From the NCBI RefSeq assembly GCF_039540375.1, contig NZ_BAABEX010000002.1:1-64000 (forward strand): DNA of 64,000 nt, given 5' to 3'. Positions 8,219-16,693 of the stretch are shown here, piece after piece; positions within the stretch are counted from its first letter, which is position 1; the number at the start of each line of letters is the position of its first letter. The notes under the pieces were generated by a model. The model saw nothing but the letters and a program-made list of their open reading frames with translations. It had not been told where the DNA came from and did no database searches. Source of the stretch: Acidovorax_G lacteus. Lineage in GTDB: Bacteria; Pseudomonadota; Gammaproteobacteria; Burkholderiales; Burkholderiaceae_C. A program made the position numbers and the translations under genes.

Positions 8219-8653
8219 ATGCCGATTCGCACTCTCTTCCCGCACAACGAACACCCGCAGGCGGCCACGCCTTTGCCCGCTGCCTGGGTGGCTGCCGCCG
8301 TCTGGGCGCTGACGACTGCCGCCGCCCAGGCCCAAACTGCTGCGACGCCCGATGCCCACAGCGCCCACGCGGGCCATGCCACCGCCACCGCCACCGCCCC
8401 TGCGCCAGGCGCTGCAACCGCCACCGACGACGGGCTGAGCGACGCCGAAGTGCTGCGCTGGGACGCACGCACCGGCCGCGCCACGCTGCGGCACGGCCCC
8501 ATCCGCAACCTCGACATGCCGCCCATGACCATGGTGTTCCGCGTGCCCGACGCGGCACTGGCCGCGCGCATGCAGGCGGGCACCAAAATTCGCTTCAAGG
8601 CCGAACAACAGCAAGGCGCGTACGTCCTCACCCACGCCGAGCCTGCGCCCTAA
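8219..8653 (+). CDS. CusF-like periplasmic copper chaperone
   Basis: A 144-residue secreted protein: signal peptide (about residues 18-40), His-rich linker (DAHSAHAGH), then a CusF-like OB-fold domain. The domain carries RHGPIRNLDMPPMTMVF: H92, M103 and M105 match the E. coli CusF copper ligands, while the position of the capping Trp44 is a Met (M100). CusF normally hands Cu(I) to CusB, which is missing here. Last gene of the copper cassette. Confidence 0.82.
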   Translation: MPIRTLFPHNEHPQAATPLPAAWVAAAVWALTTAAAQAQTAATPDAHSAHAGHATATATAPAPGAATATDDGLSDAEVLRWDARTGRATLRHGPIRNLDMPPMTMVFRVPDAALAARMQAGTKIRFKAEQQQGAYVLTHAEPAP

Positions 8654-8729
8654 CGCCCGATGAACGCACCGCGGCGGGCTGGCGCCACCGAGACCGGCGC
8701 GCCGTGTGCGGGCTCGCATAATCGGCGGC

Positions 8730-9740
8730 ATGCAACACCTTCCGACCCCTGAAGACCCTGGCAGCATCACCCGCGTGGCGGGCATCGAGGTGGGCCACTT
8801 CACCGACACCCGCCGCCCCACAGGCTGCAGCGTGGTGCTGGCCCGCGCGGGTGCCGTGGCCGGTGTGGACGTGCGCGGCGCAGCCCCGGGCACACGCGAA
8901 ACCGACCTGCTGCACCCCTCCAACCTCGTGGAGCAGGTGCACGGCATCGTGCTCGCTGGGGGCAGCGCCTGGGGTCTGGAGGCCGCCACCGGCGCGGTGC
9001 GCTGGCTCGAAGAACGTGGCGTGGGCTTCGACGTGGCCGTGGGCCGCCTGCCCATCGTGCCTGCAGCCGTGCTGTTCGATTTGCTGGTGGGCGACATGCG
9101 GGTACGCCCGGACGCCGCTGCGGGCTACGCCGCCTGCGAGGCCGCGAGCATGGCCCCGGTGGCCGAGGGCAATGTGGGTGCCGGCGCGGGCGCGGCCGTA
9201 GGCAAGATCTTCGGCATCCAGAACGCCATGAAGGGCGGCATCGGCTCCGCATCGGTCACCGTGAACGGGGTCACCGTCGGGGCCTTGATCGCCTGCAACG
9301 CGCTGGGTGATGTGGTGCACCCCGACACCGGAGCCGTGCTGGCCGGCTCGCGGACCGACGACGGCCAGGCCATGCGCGACACGCGCCGCGCGCTGCTGCG
9401 CGGCGAAGCGCCCCGGCCGCTGCTCGCCGGCACCAACACCACCATCGGGGTGGTGGCCACCGATGCCGTGCTCACCAAGGCGCAGGCGCACCGGTTGGCC
9501 GTTGCGGCGCACGACGGGCTGGCCCGCAGCATCAACCCCGTACACACCATGTCCGACGGGGACACATTGTTCGCACTGGGCACTGGGCTCGCGCAACGCA
9601 ACCCCGGGATGATGCTGCTGGCTACCATGGCGGCCGAGGCTGTGGCCCTGGCCACCGTGCGCGCCGTGCAGGCTGCCAGCGCGCTGACCACCGCCGAGGG
9701 ACTGCACCTGCCCTGTGCGCGGGACTTTGCGCGGCCCTAG
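8730..9740 (+). CDS. P1-family N-terminal-nucleophile aminopeptidase (S58, DmpA-like)
   Basis: A 336-residue Ntn-hydrolase of the DmpA/BapA family, which self-cleaves into two chains and acts on N-terminal D- or beta-amino acids. Family landmarks are GIEVGHFTD near the N-terminus, GIVLAGGSAWGLEAA, GNVGAGAGA and NTTIGVVATDAVL. In the last motif a Thr occupies the nucleophile position, as in several family members. No signal peptide is seen, so it is probably cytoplasmic. Downstream of the copper genes on the same strand, but with a 76-bp gap and no functional link. Confidence 0.85.
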   Translation: MQHLPTPEDPGSITRVAGIEVGHFTDTRRPTGCSVVLARAGAVAGVDVRGAAPGTRETDLLHPSNLVEQVHGIVLAGGSAWGLEAATGAVRWLEERGVGFDVAVGRLPIVPAAVLFDLLVGDMRVRPDAAAGYAACEAASMAPVAEGNVGAGAGAAVGKIFGIQNAMKGGIGSASVTVNGVTVGALIACNALGDVVHPDTGAVLAGSRTDDGQAMRDTRRALLRGEAPRPLLAGTNTTIGVVATDAVLTKAQAHRLAVAAHDGLARSINPVHTMSDGDTLFALGTGLAQRNPGMMLLATMAAEAVALATVRAVQAASALTTAEGLHLPCARDFARP

Positions 9741-9808
9741 CGCCTGCCCGGATCTGCCCAGGCCCACCTCGCTGCGAGCCCGGCGCTGCGCAGCGCCTGC
9801 CGCACTGG

Positions 9809-12130
9809 TCAGCCGCGGGCGTCGCCTTCGGGGTCGAGCAGGCGCACCGGCACGTCCAGGCTGTTGAGAATGGCCGCACGGGCCACTGCGTCGAGCGCGC
9901 CCGTCACCACGGGCTCATGCGCCACGACGCGCAGCCGCCCCTCGGCCAGCAGGGTGTCGCGCATCCGGCGGGTCATGGAGCAGACATTGCCGTCGCCCTG
10001 CTTGAACAGGAACAAGGTGCCATGGGGGCTGCACCAGGACAGCTGCGAACGCACCCATCCCTTGTCGGTCTGCAAGTCGATCCAGGCCCCGACCTCCCAG
10101 CCGATATCGGCTGCAGCGCCGTCCCCCTCGTGGGCGGCGTCGGCGTCCTCGGCCTCGGCTGGCAATTCCTCTGTGCCAATGCTCATGAACCCCGACGAAC
10201 GCGCCTCCTGCGGGCCCAGCCACGCCTCGCCGGGCAAAGATGGCCAGGAGGAATCCGTGGGCACCGTCTGCTCAGAGACCGAACCTGCCGGGCTCGCACC
10301 GGCCGCAGGAGACGGCTCGGCAAGCACGCGGGCATCGGCCTGCATGAGCCCCATCAGACGCTCTAGAAACGCGCTGGTCTGCCGCGCCGGGTAATCGATG
10401 GTGCGCAGGCCTTGCCGCAGACCGGTGAGCAGCCCGGGGGTGATGCGCGTCAGCCGCGCCGGATTGGCCTGCCCCGCCCCCGGTGTTGCGGCCCACAGCA
10501 AAGACCCCACCAGGGCGTGATAGCCACCGGGGTCCGCATCGCCGCTGCGGTCGGCCAACCGCGCTTCGGCCAGGACCTGGGCCCAGGGCCCCTGTACGAA
10601 ATCGCGCACGTCCGGCGGCACTTCGGCCATTGCCGGCAGGGCGTGGAGCTCCGATTGCAGGCGCTGCGCGAGCAGGTTGCGCTGTTCTGCATGCTGCAGG
10701 GCCTGCACCGCGGCCTCGCGCTGGCGCAGTTGCTTGTCATGCTGGTCTTGCCACATCCGGTAGATCTGCACCATGGCCGAGTGGAAATGTGCGGCGGACA
10801 CCTCTTGTAGTGCCGACAAGGCCTTGAGCGCCTTGTACACTGGCTTGAAGAACACGGCGAACCCAGGTCCGTCCACGTGGTCCCAGGCCAGGCTGCGCTC
10901 GGTCACCTCGTCCATGAAGCGGCGCGCCGGATGGTCGCGGTCGCTGAAGAATCGGGCGTCGTGCTCGACCAGCTTCAGCAGCACGGGCTCCAACTGGCGC
11001 AGCCCCTGGCGCACCGGCAGCAGCAGCCGCTCATCGCGGCACAGGTTCTCGATCATCAGCACGACGACCTCGCGCGCCACCGCCTGACGGGTGCCGTCGG
11101 CGTCCTGGTGCATGCGCTCCGAGAACACGGCGCGGGCTTCGGTGCGCTCGCGCCCCTGCTGCACTGCAAGGCGCTGCAGAACCTCTTCCACATGGTCTGT
11201 CTGGTCCAGTGCCTCCAGCGCCCCGGGCAGCGTGGCCGGAAAGTCCGATGGTGGCCCGTCTTCAGCCCCCGCAGGGTCAGCGGCTTCAAACTCCTGGGCA
11301 AAGCGCTGGGCGAAAGCCGCCAGGCGAGAGGGCACAGGCTGCGGCACCTCGTCATGCACCAGCAAATCGTGCAGGTTGGCGGCCGTCAATAAGGCCGGCG
11401 CCGGCGCTTCGGCGGCCTCCGGAAGAAAGTCGTTGCTGGCATGGAAACCAGCCGCCGCCGGGGCGGCTGTCGCACCAGCCCTCTGGTAACCCACGGGCTG
11501 CACCCCCTGCTCTCGCAGGCGAACGATCAGGCGCTGATAGAAGCCTTCCAGCTCACGGCCCAGCAGCTCGCACATCTGCAAGGTCCACAGCATGCGAGCG
11601 CCAGCGGGCACGCCCGCACCCGTCATTACCTCCTGGAGCACACGCAGGTACACCTGCGGATGGACAGGGTTGCGCTCAGGCTGCACGCTGGGCAAGCCCG
11701 CCAGAGCGCACATCAAGGGATTGAGCTCCGCCAGCACGGCCTCCACGTGCAGCAGCGTCATCTGCTGGGCCCGCGCCACCTCCACATGGTCTTGCACCTG
11801 CCCGGCATCCAGCAGTTCCAGGTCTTCAAAGCGCAGTTCGGTCAAGGCCCGGGCACGCGTGGGTGCCTCGGCGCGCAAAGCGCCGTCAAAGGCCTTGCGC
11901 AGCGCCGTCGGAAACGCCTCGACCATGCTGCGCTGATGCCGCTGAAGCAGCGCCACCGCTTCGGCCATAGCGCGCCGATCGTCCTGATGGCGGACCTCGG
12001 ACTCTTTGCGCTGCAGGTGATAACGCGTGTAGTCGAGCAGCTTCTCGATCAGCCATCGGCCCTCGGCGGCAGCGTCATCAAGACACTGCTGGTAAAGAAC
12101 GTCGTAGCGGGTCTGAGCCGAAGATGTCAT
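9809..12130 (-). CDS. DUF1631 family protein (paralogue 1)
   Basis: A 773-residue, mainly helical cytoplasmic protein. Its C-terminus has a beta-rich module (GAWIDLQTDKGWVRSQLSW, then CSPHGTLFLF and SMTRRMRDTLLAEG) that looks PilZ-like. The body includes the repeated RNPVHPQVYLRVLQ and DRDHPARRFMDEVTERSLAW blocks shared with the next gene. The family's role is unknown; some members are wrongly labelled thymidine phosphorylase. The ATG at 12130 is the first in-frame start giving the same N-terminus length as the paralogue; no strong ribosome site. It lies 190 bp downstream of paralogue 2 and is probably a diverged tandem duplicate. Confidence 0.8.
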   Translation of the reverse strand: MTSSAQTRYDVLYQQCLDDAAAEGRWLIEKLLDYTRYHLQRKESEVRHQDDRRAMAEAVALLQRHQRSMVEAFPTALRKAFDGALRAEAPTRARALTELRFEDLELLDAGQVQDHVEVARAQQMTLLHVEAVLAELNPLMCALAGLPSVQPERNPVHPQVYLRVLQEVMTGAGVPAGARMLWTLQMCELLGRELEGFYQRLIVRLREQGVQPVGYQRAGATAAPAAAGFHASNDFLPEAAEAPAPALLTAANLHDLLVHDEVPQPVPSRLAAFAQRFAQEFEAADPAGAEDGPPSDFPATLPGALEALDQTDHVEEVLQRLAVQQGRERTEARAVFSERMHQDADGTRQAVAREVVVLMIENLCRDERLLLPVRQGLRQLEPVLLKLVEHDARFFSDRDHPARRFMDEVTERSLAWDHVDGPGFAVFFKPVYKALKALSALQEVSAAHFHSAMVQIYRMWQDQHDKQLRQREAAVQALQHAEQRNLLAQRLQSELHALPAMAEVPPDVRDFVQGPWAQVLAEARLADRSGDADPGGYHALVGSLLWAATPGAGQANPARLTRITPGLLTGLRQGLRTIDYPARQTSAFLERLMGLMQADARVLAEPSPAAGASPAGSVSEQTVPTDSSWPSLPGEAWLGPQEARSSGFMSIGTEELPAEAEDADAAHEGDGAAADIGWEVGAWIDLQTDKGWVRSQLSWCSPHGTLFLFKQGDGNVCSMTRRMRDTLLAEGRLRVVAHEPVVTGALDAVARAAILNSLDVPVRLLDPEGDARG

Positions 12131-12319
12131 GAAAATCTGCACCCAAGGAGCAGGTAGCGATGGCGCCCCCATGGCGCCGTGGCCTGCTCGACGGGGGCTA
12201 TTGTTCCAGCTATGGACGCTTCGTGCGCATCCGCGCAAGCAAAAACTGCGCACCGCTAGGCCCTGGCGGTGCAAGTGTCAGCATGGCGAACTGCGCCGCA
12301 GCCAACCTCAGCCCGGGCA

Positions 12320-14740
12320 TCAGGCCGACGCGCTGCCCGAACGACCGAGGCGGGCAGCGCCGGAGGGTTTCTCGCCCGACGTGGCAGAGGGCACCAGCTT
12401 CAACTGACCGTCGGCGATCATCTTGTCGCGTACTCGCCGCGTCATCGACTGCGTGCTCCCATCCGGGGCAGTGAAAAGGAACAGGGTCCGCTGGGGACTG
12501 CACCAGGTCAACTGCGTGCGTACGGCCCGCTGGTGGCTGGTGATCTCCACCCAGCAGCCGATGCGGAACGCTTCGTCCGACGCCGCCTCGTCACGTTCGG
12601 TGGTACTGGTCGCCACGGGCGCCTCAGGCTCAGGATGACCGGCCGGTTCTGCAGGCAACAGGTGCTCTGCAAGCTCTTCGGGATCGATCAGTTCCTGCAG
12701 CGCGTCGCCATGGCGGGACGATACAGCCTCGAAAGCCGCTTGATGCAGGGCTACCAAGCGTTCGAGAAAAGCGCTGGACTTGGCCACCGGGTATTGAATG
12801 GCATCGAGCCCCTCCCGCAGGCTTGCCAAGAGCGCTGGAATGGTGGCCGACAAACGTTCGGTCTCATGCCGTGTGCGCTCGGGCTGTGCACTCCACAGCA
12901 AGGTCGACACCAGAGCCAGATAGCCCTTGGGGTCTTCCTCCATGCCTTCGTCCGTAACGTCGGTGACCGCAAACTGCGCCTGATAGGCGTGGGCTGCGGC
13001 TTCTAGCCAGGGCCCCGTCACGAAGGCGGCCACATCCTCCGGCACCTCTGCGAGATCAGGCAAGTCCTGCAGACGCTCTGACATACGGGCGATGTAGCTT
13101 CGCCGACGCTGCTCCTGCCGTTTGGCCCGCTCTTTGGCCAACTGGTGCGCACGAAGGCGTTGCTGCTGCGTGTCCCAGGCGTTTTGCAACGCCTTGAGTA
13201 CCGTATCGAAAGGCCCGGCGTCCTGAATGTCCACCTTGGTGAGGTGAGCCACCGCCTCGTCCATGAGCTTCATAAACTGGCTGAAGCCTGGCGCAGTCTC
13301 CGAAGCGAACCCCAGGCTGCGCTCGGTCATCTCATCCAGGAGTCTGCGCGCGGGATGAGCCGCATCGTTGAAGAAGCCGAGATCATGGCGCACCAGTCGT
13401 TGCAGCGCGGGCGCCAAATTCTGCACCGCGCGCAGCACTGGGGGCAAAAGCCGGGTGTCCTGCGCAATGTTCTCCATCATGCGAGCCACGACCTCGGCCG
13501 CATGCGCCGGGGATTCTGTGGCGGCGCCCATGGGCACGGTGTAAACGCGCGGCGCTGCCGCTTGCGGCGTACCGCGCCAGCCCGAGAGCGGCGCGCTCGA
13601 CGAAGGCGTCGAGCCGGACAGGCGGCCGACAATGCGCTCCAACTGCGCAATGTCCTCCATGGCCTCGGCGGCGGCCTGCGGCAAGTAGGCCGCGGACAAG
13701 CCCGCAGCGCCCGTCGCGGGCACGGCACGCGACTCGCTCCAACCAGGCGCGCGCCCTGCTGTCGGGAGGCCTGGCGCGGCTGCCACCACCGTCGGCGCCA
13801 CCGGCCCCGCCAGCACCCGAGGGTCGAACGGATCGCCCCCGCCCGCCAGCATCTGGCGCAGGATGCCCACCGTCAGCAGGGCCTCCTCGGCCTCCGCCGC
13901 GAGCTGGGCTTGCTGGGACTCCCCTGTCCAGCCCGGGGCGGCCGTCGCGCCGGCCCGGCCATACATACTCGCGCCGTAACCGCTGAGTGGGGCGGCACCC
14001 GATGCACCGTACCCACTGCCCGGCCCGCCGCCATAACCTCCGGTATAGGCGCCGCCATACACCGAGCCATAGCCACTGCGACCACCACTGCCCGCAACGG
14101 CGTAGCCGACGGGCTCCACCCCATGCTCTCGCAGGCTCCGGATGATGGTGCGGTACTCGTCGGCCAACAAGGGGCCGATCTGGTCGCGCATGCGTTCAAG
14201 CCAGACCTGACGCACTTCACCCGGGGCCCCGGTTTCGCCCGTCACGCGCTGCAAGGCACGGATGTAGGACTCCGGACGCAGCGGATTGCGCTCAGGCTGC
14301 ACGCTGCGCAAGCCTTGGGCAGAACTCACCAGCGTGTTCAACTCCGACAGAACAGCGTCGGTTGCGTGCACCGCCAGTTGCTGGGCACGGGAGAGTTCCA
14401 CCTGGTCCTGCATGGCATGGTCGTCCATGAGGGTGAGCTCACCGAAGTCCATGCCCGTGTCTTCCGACACCCGGCCCTTGGACAGGGACGGGCCCTCCGC
14501 AAAGATCTCCAGCAGCGCCATGGCGTAGCCCTTGACGAGGGCCGACTCGTGCTGCTTGAGCAACCGCATCGCATCGCTCAGCAGGTTGCGGCGATAGATG
14601 TCACGGAGCTGCGATTCCTCGCTGGCCAGAGCACCCTGCGTCAGTTGCACCAGGCGCTGCATCAAGGACTCGCCGCCGCGCACCGCATTGACCACGCAGG
14701 CGCGGAACACGGTGCGGGAACGCGACGTGGTTTGAGACAT
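12320..14740 (-). CDS. DUF1631 family protein (paralogue 2)
   Basis: An 806-residue cytoplasmic protein of the same family as the gene at 9809. Shared blocks include SVQPERNPLRPESYIRALQ, DAAHPARRLLDEMTERSLGF and the C-terminal WCSPQRTLFLF...SMTRRVRDKMIADGQ module. It differs by a Gly/Tyr/Ala-rich insert at about residues 210-270 (repeats of GGYGSVYGG/GSGYGASG type) that should be disordered. The ATG at 14740 matches the family N-terminus. EttA lies immediately upstream on the same strand (54 bp). Confidence 0.8.
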   Translation of the reverse strand: MSQTTSRSRTVFRACVVNAVRGGESLMQRLVQLTQGALASEESQLRDIYRRNLLSDAMRLLKQHESALVKGYAMALLEIFAEGPSLSKGRVSEDTGMDFGELTLMDDHAMQDQVELSRAQQLAVHATDAVLSELNTLVSSAQGLRSVQPERNPLRPESYIRALQRVTGETGAPGEVRQVWLERMRDQIGPLLADEYRTIIRSLREHGVEPVGYAVAGSGGRSGYGSVYGGAYTGGYGGGPGSGYGASGAAPLSGYGASMYGRAGATAAPGWTGESQQAQLAAEAEEALLTVGILRQMLAGGGDPFDPRVLAGPVAPTVVAAAPGLPTAGRAPGWSESRAVPATGAAGLSAAYLPQAAAEAMEDIAQLERIVGRLSGSTPSSSAPLSGWRGTPQAAAPRVYTVPMGAATESPAHAAEVVARMMENIAQDTRLLPPVLRAVQNLAPALQRLVRHDLGFFNDAAHPARRLLDEMTERSLGFASETAPGFSQFMKLMDEAVAHLTKVDIQDAGPFDTVLKALQNAWDTQQQRLRAHQLAKERAKRQEQRRRSYIARMSERLQDLPDLAEVPEDVAAFVTGPWLEAAAHAYQAQFAVTDVTDEGMEEDPKGYLALVSTLLWSAQPERTRHETERLSATIPALLASLREGLDAIQYPVAKSSAFLERLVALHQAAFEAVSSRHGDALQELIDPEELAEHLLPAEPAGHPEPEAPVATSTTERDEAASDEAFRIGCWVEITSHQRAVRTQLTWCSPQRTLFLFTAPDGSTQSMTRRVRDKMIADGQLKLVPSATSGEKPSGAARLGRSGSASA

Positions 14741-14793
14741 GGCAGGCAGGGACTGCGGCAGGGTTTCTGGCTTCCATCCTAACGGACAGGCGC

Positions 14794-16455
14794 TTACTTG
14801 AGTGCCTTATAGCGCACTCGTTTCGGCTGAGCGCCCTCCTCACCCAGGCGCTTTTTCTTATCAGCCTCGTACTCTTGGTAGTTGCCATCGAAAAAGGTCC
14901 ACTGGCTGTCGCCTTCCGCAGCCAGAATGTGGGTGGCAATGCGGTCAAGGAACCAGCGGTCGTGGCTGATGACCAGCACGGTGCCCGCATACTCGAGCAG
15001 GGCATCTTCAAGCGCGCGCAGGGTTTCCACGTCGAGGTCGTTCGACGGTTCGTCCAGCAGCAGCACGTTGCCGCCCTGGATCAGCGTCTTGGCCAGGTGC
15101 AGGCGTCCGCGCTCGCCGCCGGAGAGCATGCCCACCTTTTTCTGCTGGTCTCCGCCGTTGAAGTTGAAACGGCCGCAGTAAGCACGGCTGGCCATCTGGA
15201 ACTTGCCGATGTTGAGCATGTCGAGTCCGCCCGACACATCTTCCCAGACCGTTTTTTCGTCCGACAGCGCATCGCGCGACTGGTCCACGTAGGCCATCTT
15301 CACGGTCGAACCAATCACCACCTCGCCAGTGTCCGGCTTTTCGCGACCGGCGATCAGCTTGAACAGCGTGGACTTGCCCGCGCCGTTGGGGCCGATGATG
15401 CCGACGATGGCCCCAGCCGGAATGCTGAATGAGAGGTTGTCGATCAGCACGCGGTCACCAAAGCTCTTGGTCACGTTGTGGAACTCGATAACCTGGGTGC
15501 CCAGGCGCTCGGCCACCGGGATGAAGATCTCCTGCGTCTCGTTGCGCTTTTGGTATTCGTAGTCGCTCAGTTCCTCAAAGCGCGCAATGCGGGCCTTGCT
15601 CTTGGCCTGGCGGCCCTTGCTGTTCTGGCGCACCCATTCCAGTTCCTTCTTCAGGGCCTTGGCCCGGGCTTCTTCGCCCTTTTGCTCGGATTCAAGGCGG
15701 GCCTGCTTCTGCGTCAGCCATTCCGAGTAATTGCCCTTGTACGGAATGCCATGGCCGCGGTCGAGTTCGAGAATCCACTCGGCAGCGTTGTCGAGGAAGT
15801 AGCGATCGTGGGTGATGGCCACCACGGTGCCCGGAAAGCGCTGCAGGAACTGCTCCAGCCAATCCACGCTCTCGGCGTCCAGGTGGTTGGTCGGCTCATC
15901 AAGCAGCAGCATGTCGGGTTTGGATAGCAGCAGGCGGCACAGGGCCACGCGGCGCTTTTCGCCCCCCGACAGCACGCCGATCTTGGCGTCCCAGGGCGGC
16001 AGGCGCAGGGCGTCGGCGGCGATCTCGAGCTGGTGTTCGGAATCCGTGCCAGCGGTCGCAATGATGGCCTCCAGGCGTGCCTGCTCAGCGGCCAGCGCGT
16101 CGAAGTCGGCTTCCGGGTCGGCATAGGCTGCGTACACCTCGTCGAGCTTGGCGCGGGCGGCAAACACCTCACCCATGGCGTCTTCCACGCTTTCGCGCAC
16201 GGTGTGCTCGGGGTTGAGCTGCGGCTCCTGGGGCAGGTAGCCGATCTTGATACCGGGCATCGGAATGGCCTCGCCCTCGATCTCCTTGTCGACTCCGGCC
16301 ATGATCTTGAGCAGCGTGGACTTGCCGGAGCCGTTCAGGCCCAGCACGCCGATCTTGGCACCGGGGAAGAAACTCAGGGAGATGTCCTTCAAGATCTGCC
16401 GCTTGGGCGGCACGGTCTTGCTGACACGGTTCATCGAATAGACGTATTGGGCCAT
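14794..16455 (-). CDS. ettA: ABC-F protein EttA, energy-dependent translational throttle
   Basis: A 553-residue soluble protein with two ABC ATPase domains and no membrane segments. Walker A sites are GLNGSGKST (39-47) and GPNGAGKST; each half has an LSGGE signature. The Walker B sites are LLLDEPTNHLD and LLLDEPSNDLD. The inter-domain linker has the arm and KGRQAKSKARIARFEEL pattern of EttA. It binds the ribosomal E site and gates entry into elongation according to ADP/ATP. The ATG at 16455 gives the canonical MAQYVYSMNRVSK start. Confidence 0.95.
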   Translation of the reverse strand: MAQYVYSMNRVSKTVPPKRQILKDISLSFFPGAKIGVLGLNGSGKSTLLKIMAGVDKEIEGEAIPMPGIKIGYLPQEPQLNPEHTVRESVEDAMGEVFAARAKLDEVYAAYADPEADFDALAAEQARLEAIIATAGTDSEHQLEIAADALRLPPWDAKIGVLSGGEKRRVALCRLLLSKPDMLLLDEPTNHLDAESVDWLEQFLQRFPGTVVAITHDRYFLDNAAEWILELDRGHGIPYKGNYSEWLTQKQARLESEQKGEEARAKALKKELEWVRQNSKGRQAKSKARIARFEELSDYEYQKRNETQEIFIPVAERLGTQVIEFHNVTKSFGDRVLIDNLSFSIPAGAIVGIIGPNGAGKSTLFKLIAGREKPDTGEVVIGSTVKMAYVDQSRDALSDEKTVWEDVSGGLDMLNIGKFQMASRAYCGRFNFNGGDQQKKVGMLSGGERGRLHLAKTLIQGGNVLLLDEPSNDLDVETLRALEDALLEYAGTVLVISHDRWFLDRIATHILAAEGDSQWTFFDGNYQEYEADKKKRLGEEGAQPKRVRYKALK

Positions 16456-16693
16456 TGGTTCTGGAGAGAAAAGAGGACGCGGGACATCCGCATGCAAACC
16501 GCGATTATCGGTCCATGCGACAATACAGGGGTTGTAGACGCCAGTTGTCTGCAGCGTCAGCAGTCTGCTGGGGACGATGGACCGTCGCGTCCGGGCTCCC
16601 ACCTTTGAACCCGTCTTGCCTGAGACTGGCTCGGCCACCCGCGGTGGCCTTGACAGGCAGACCCTGCGCCCCGGACGGGCGCCTCCCTCATCC

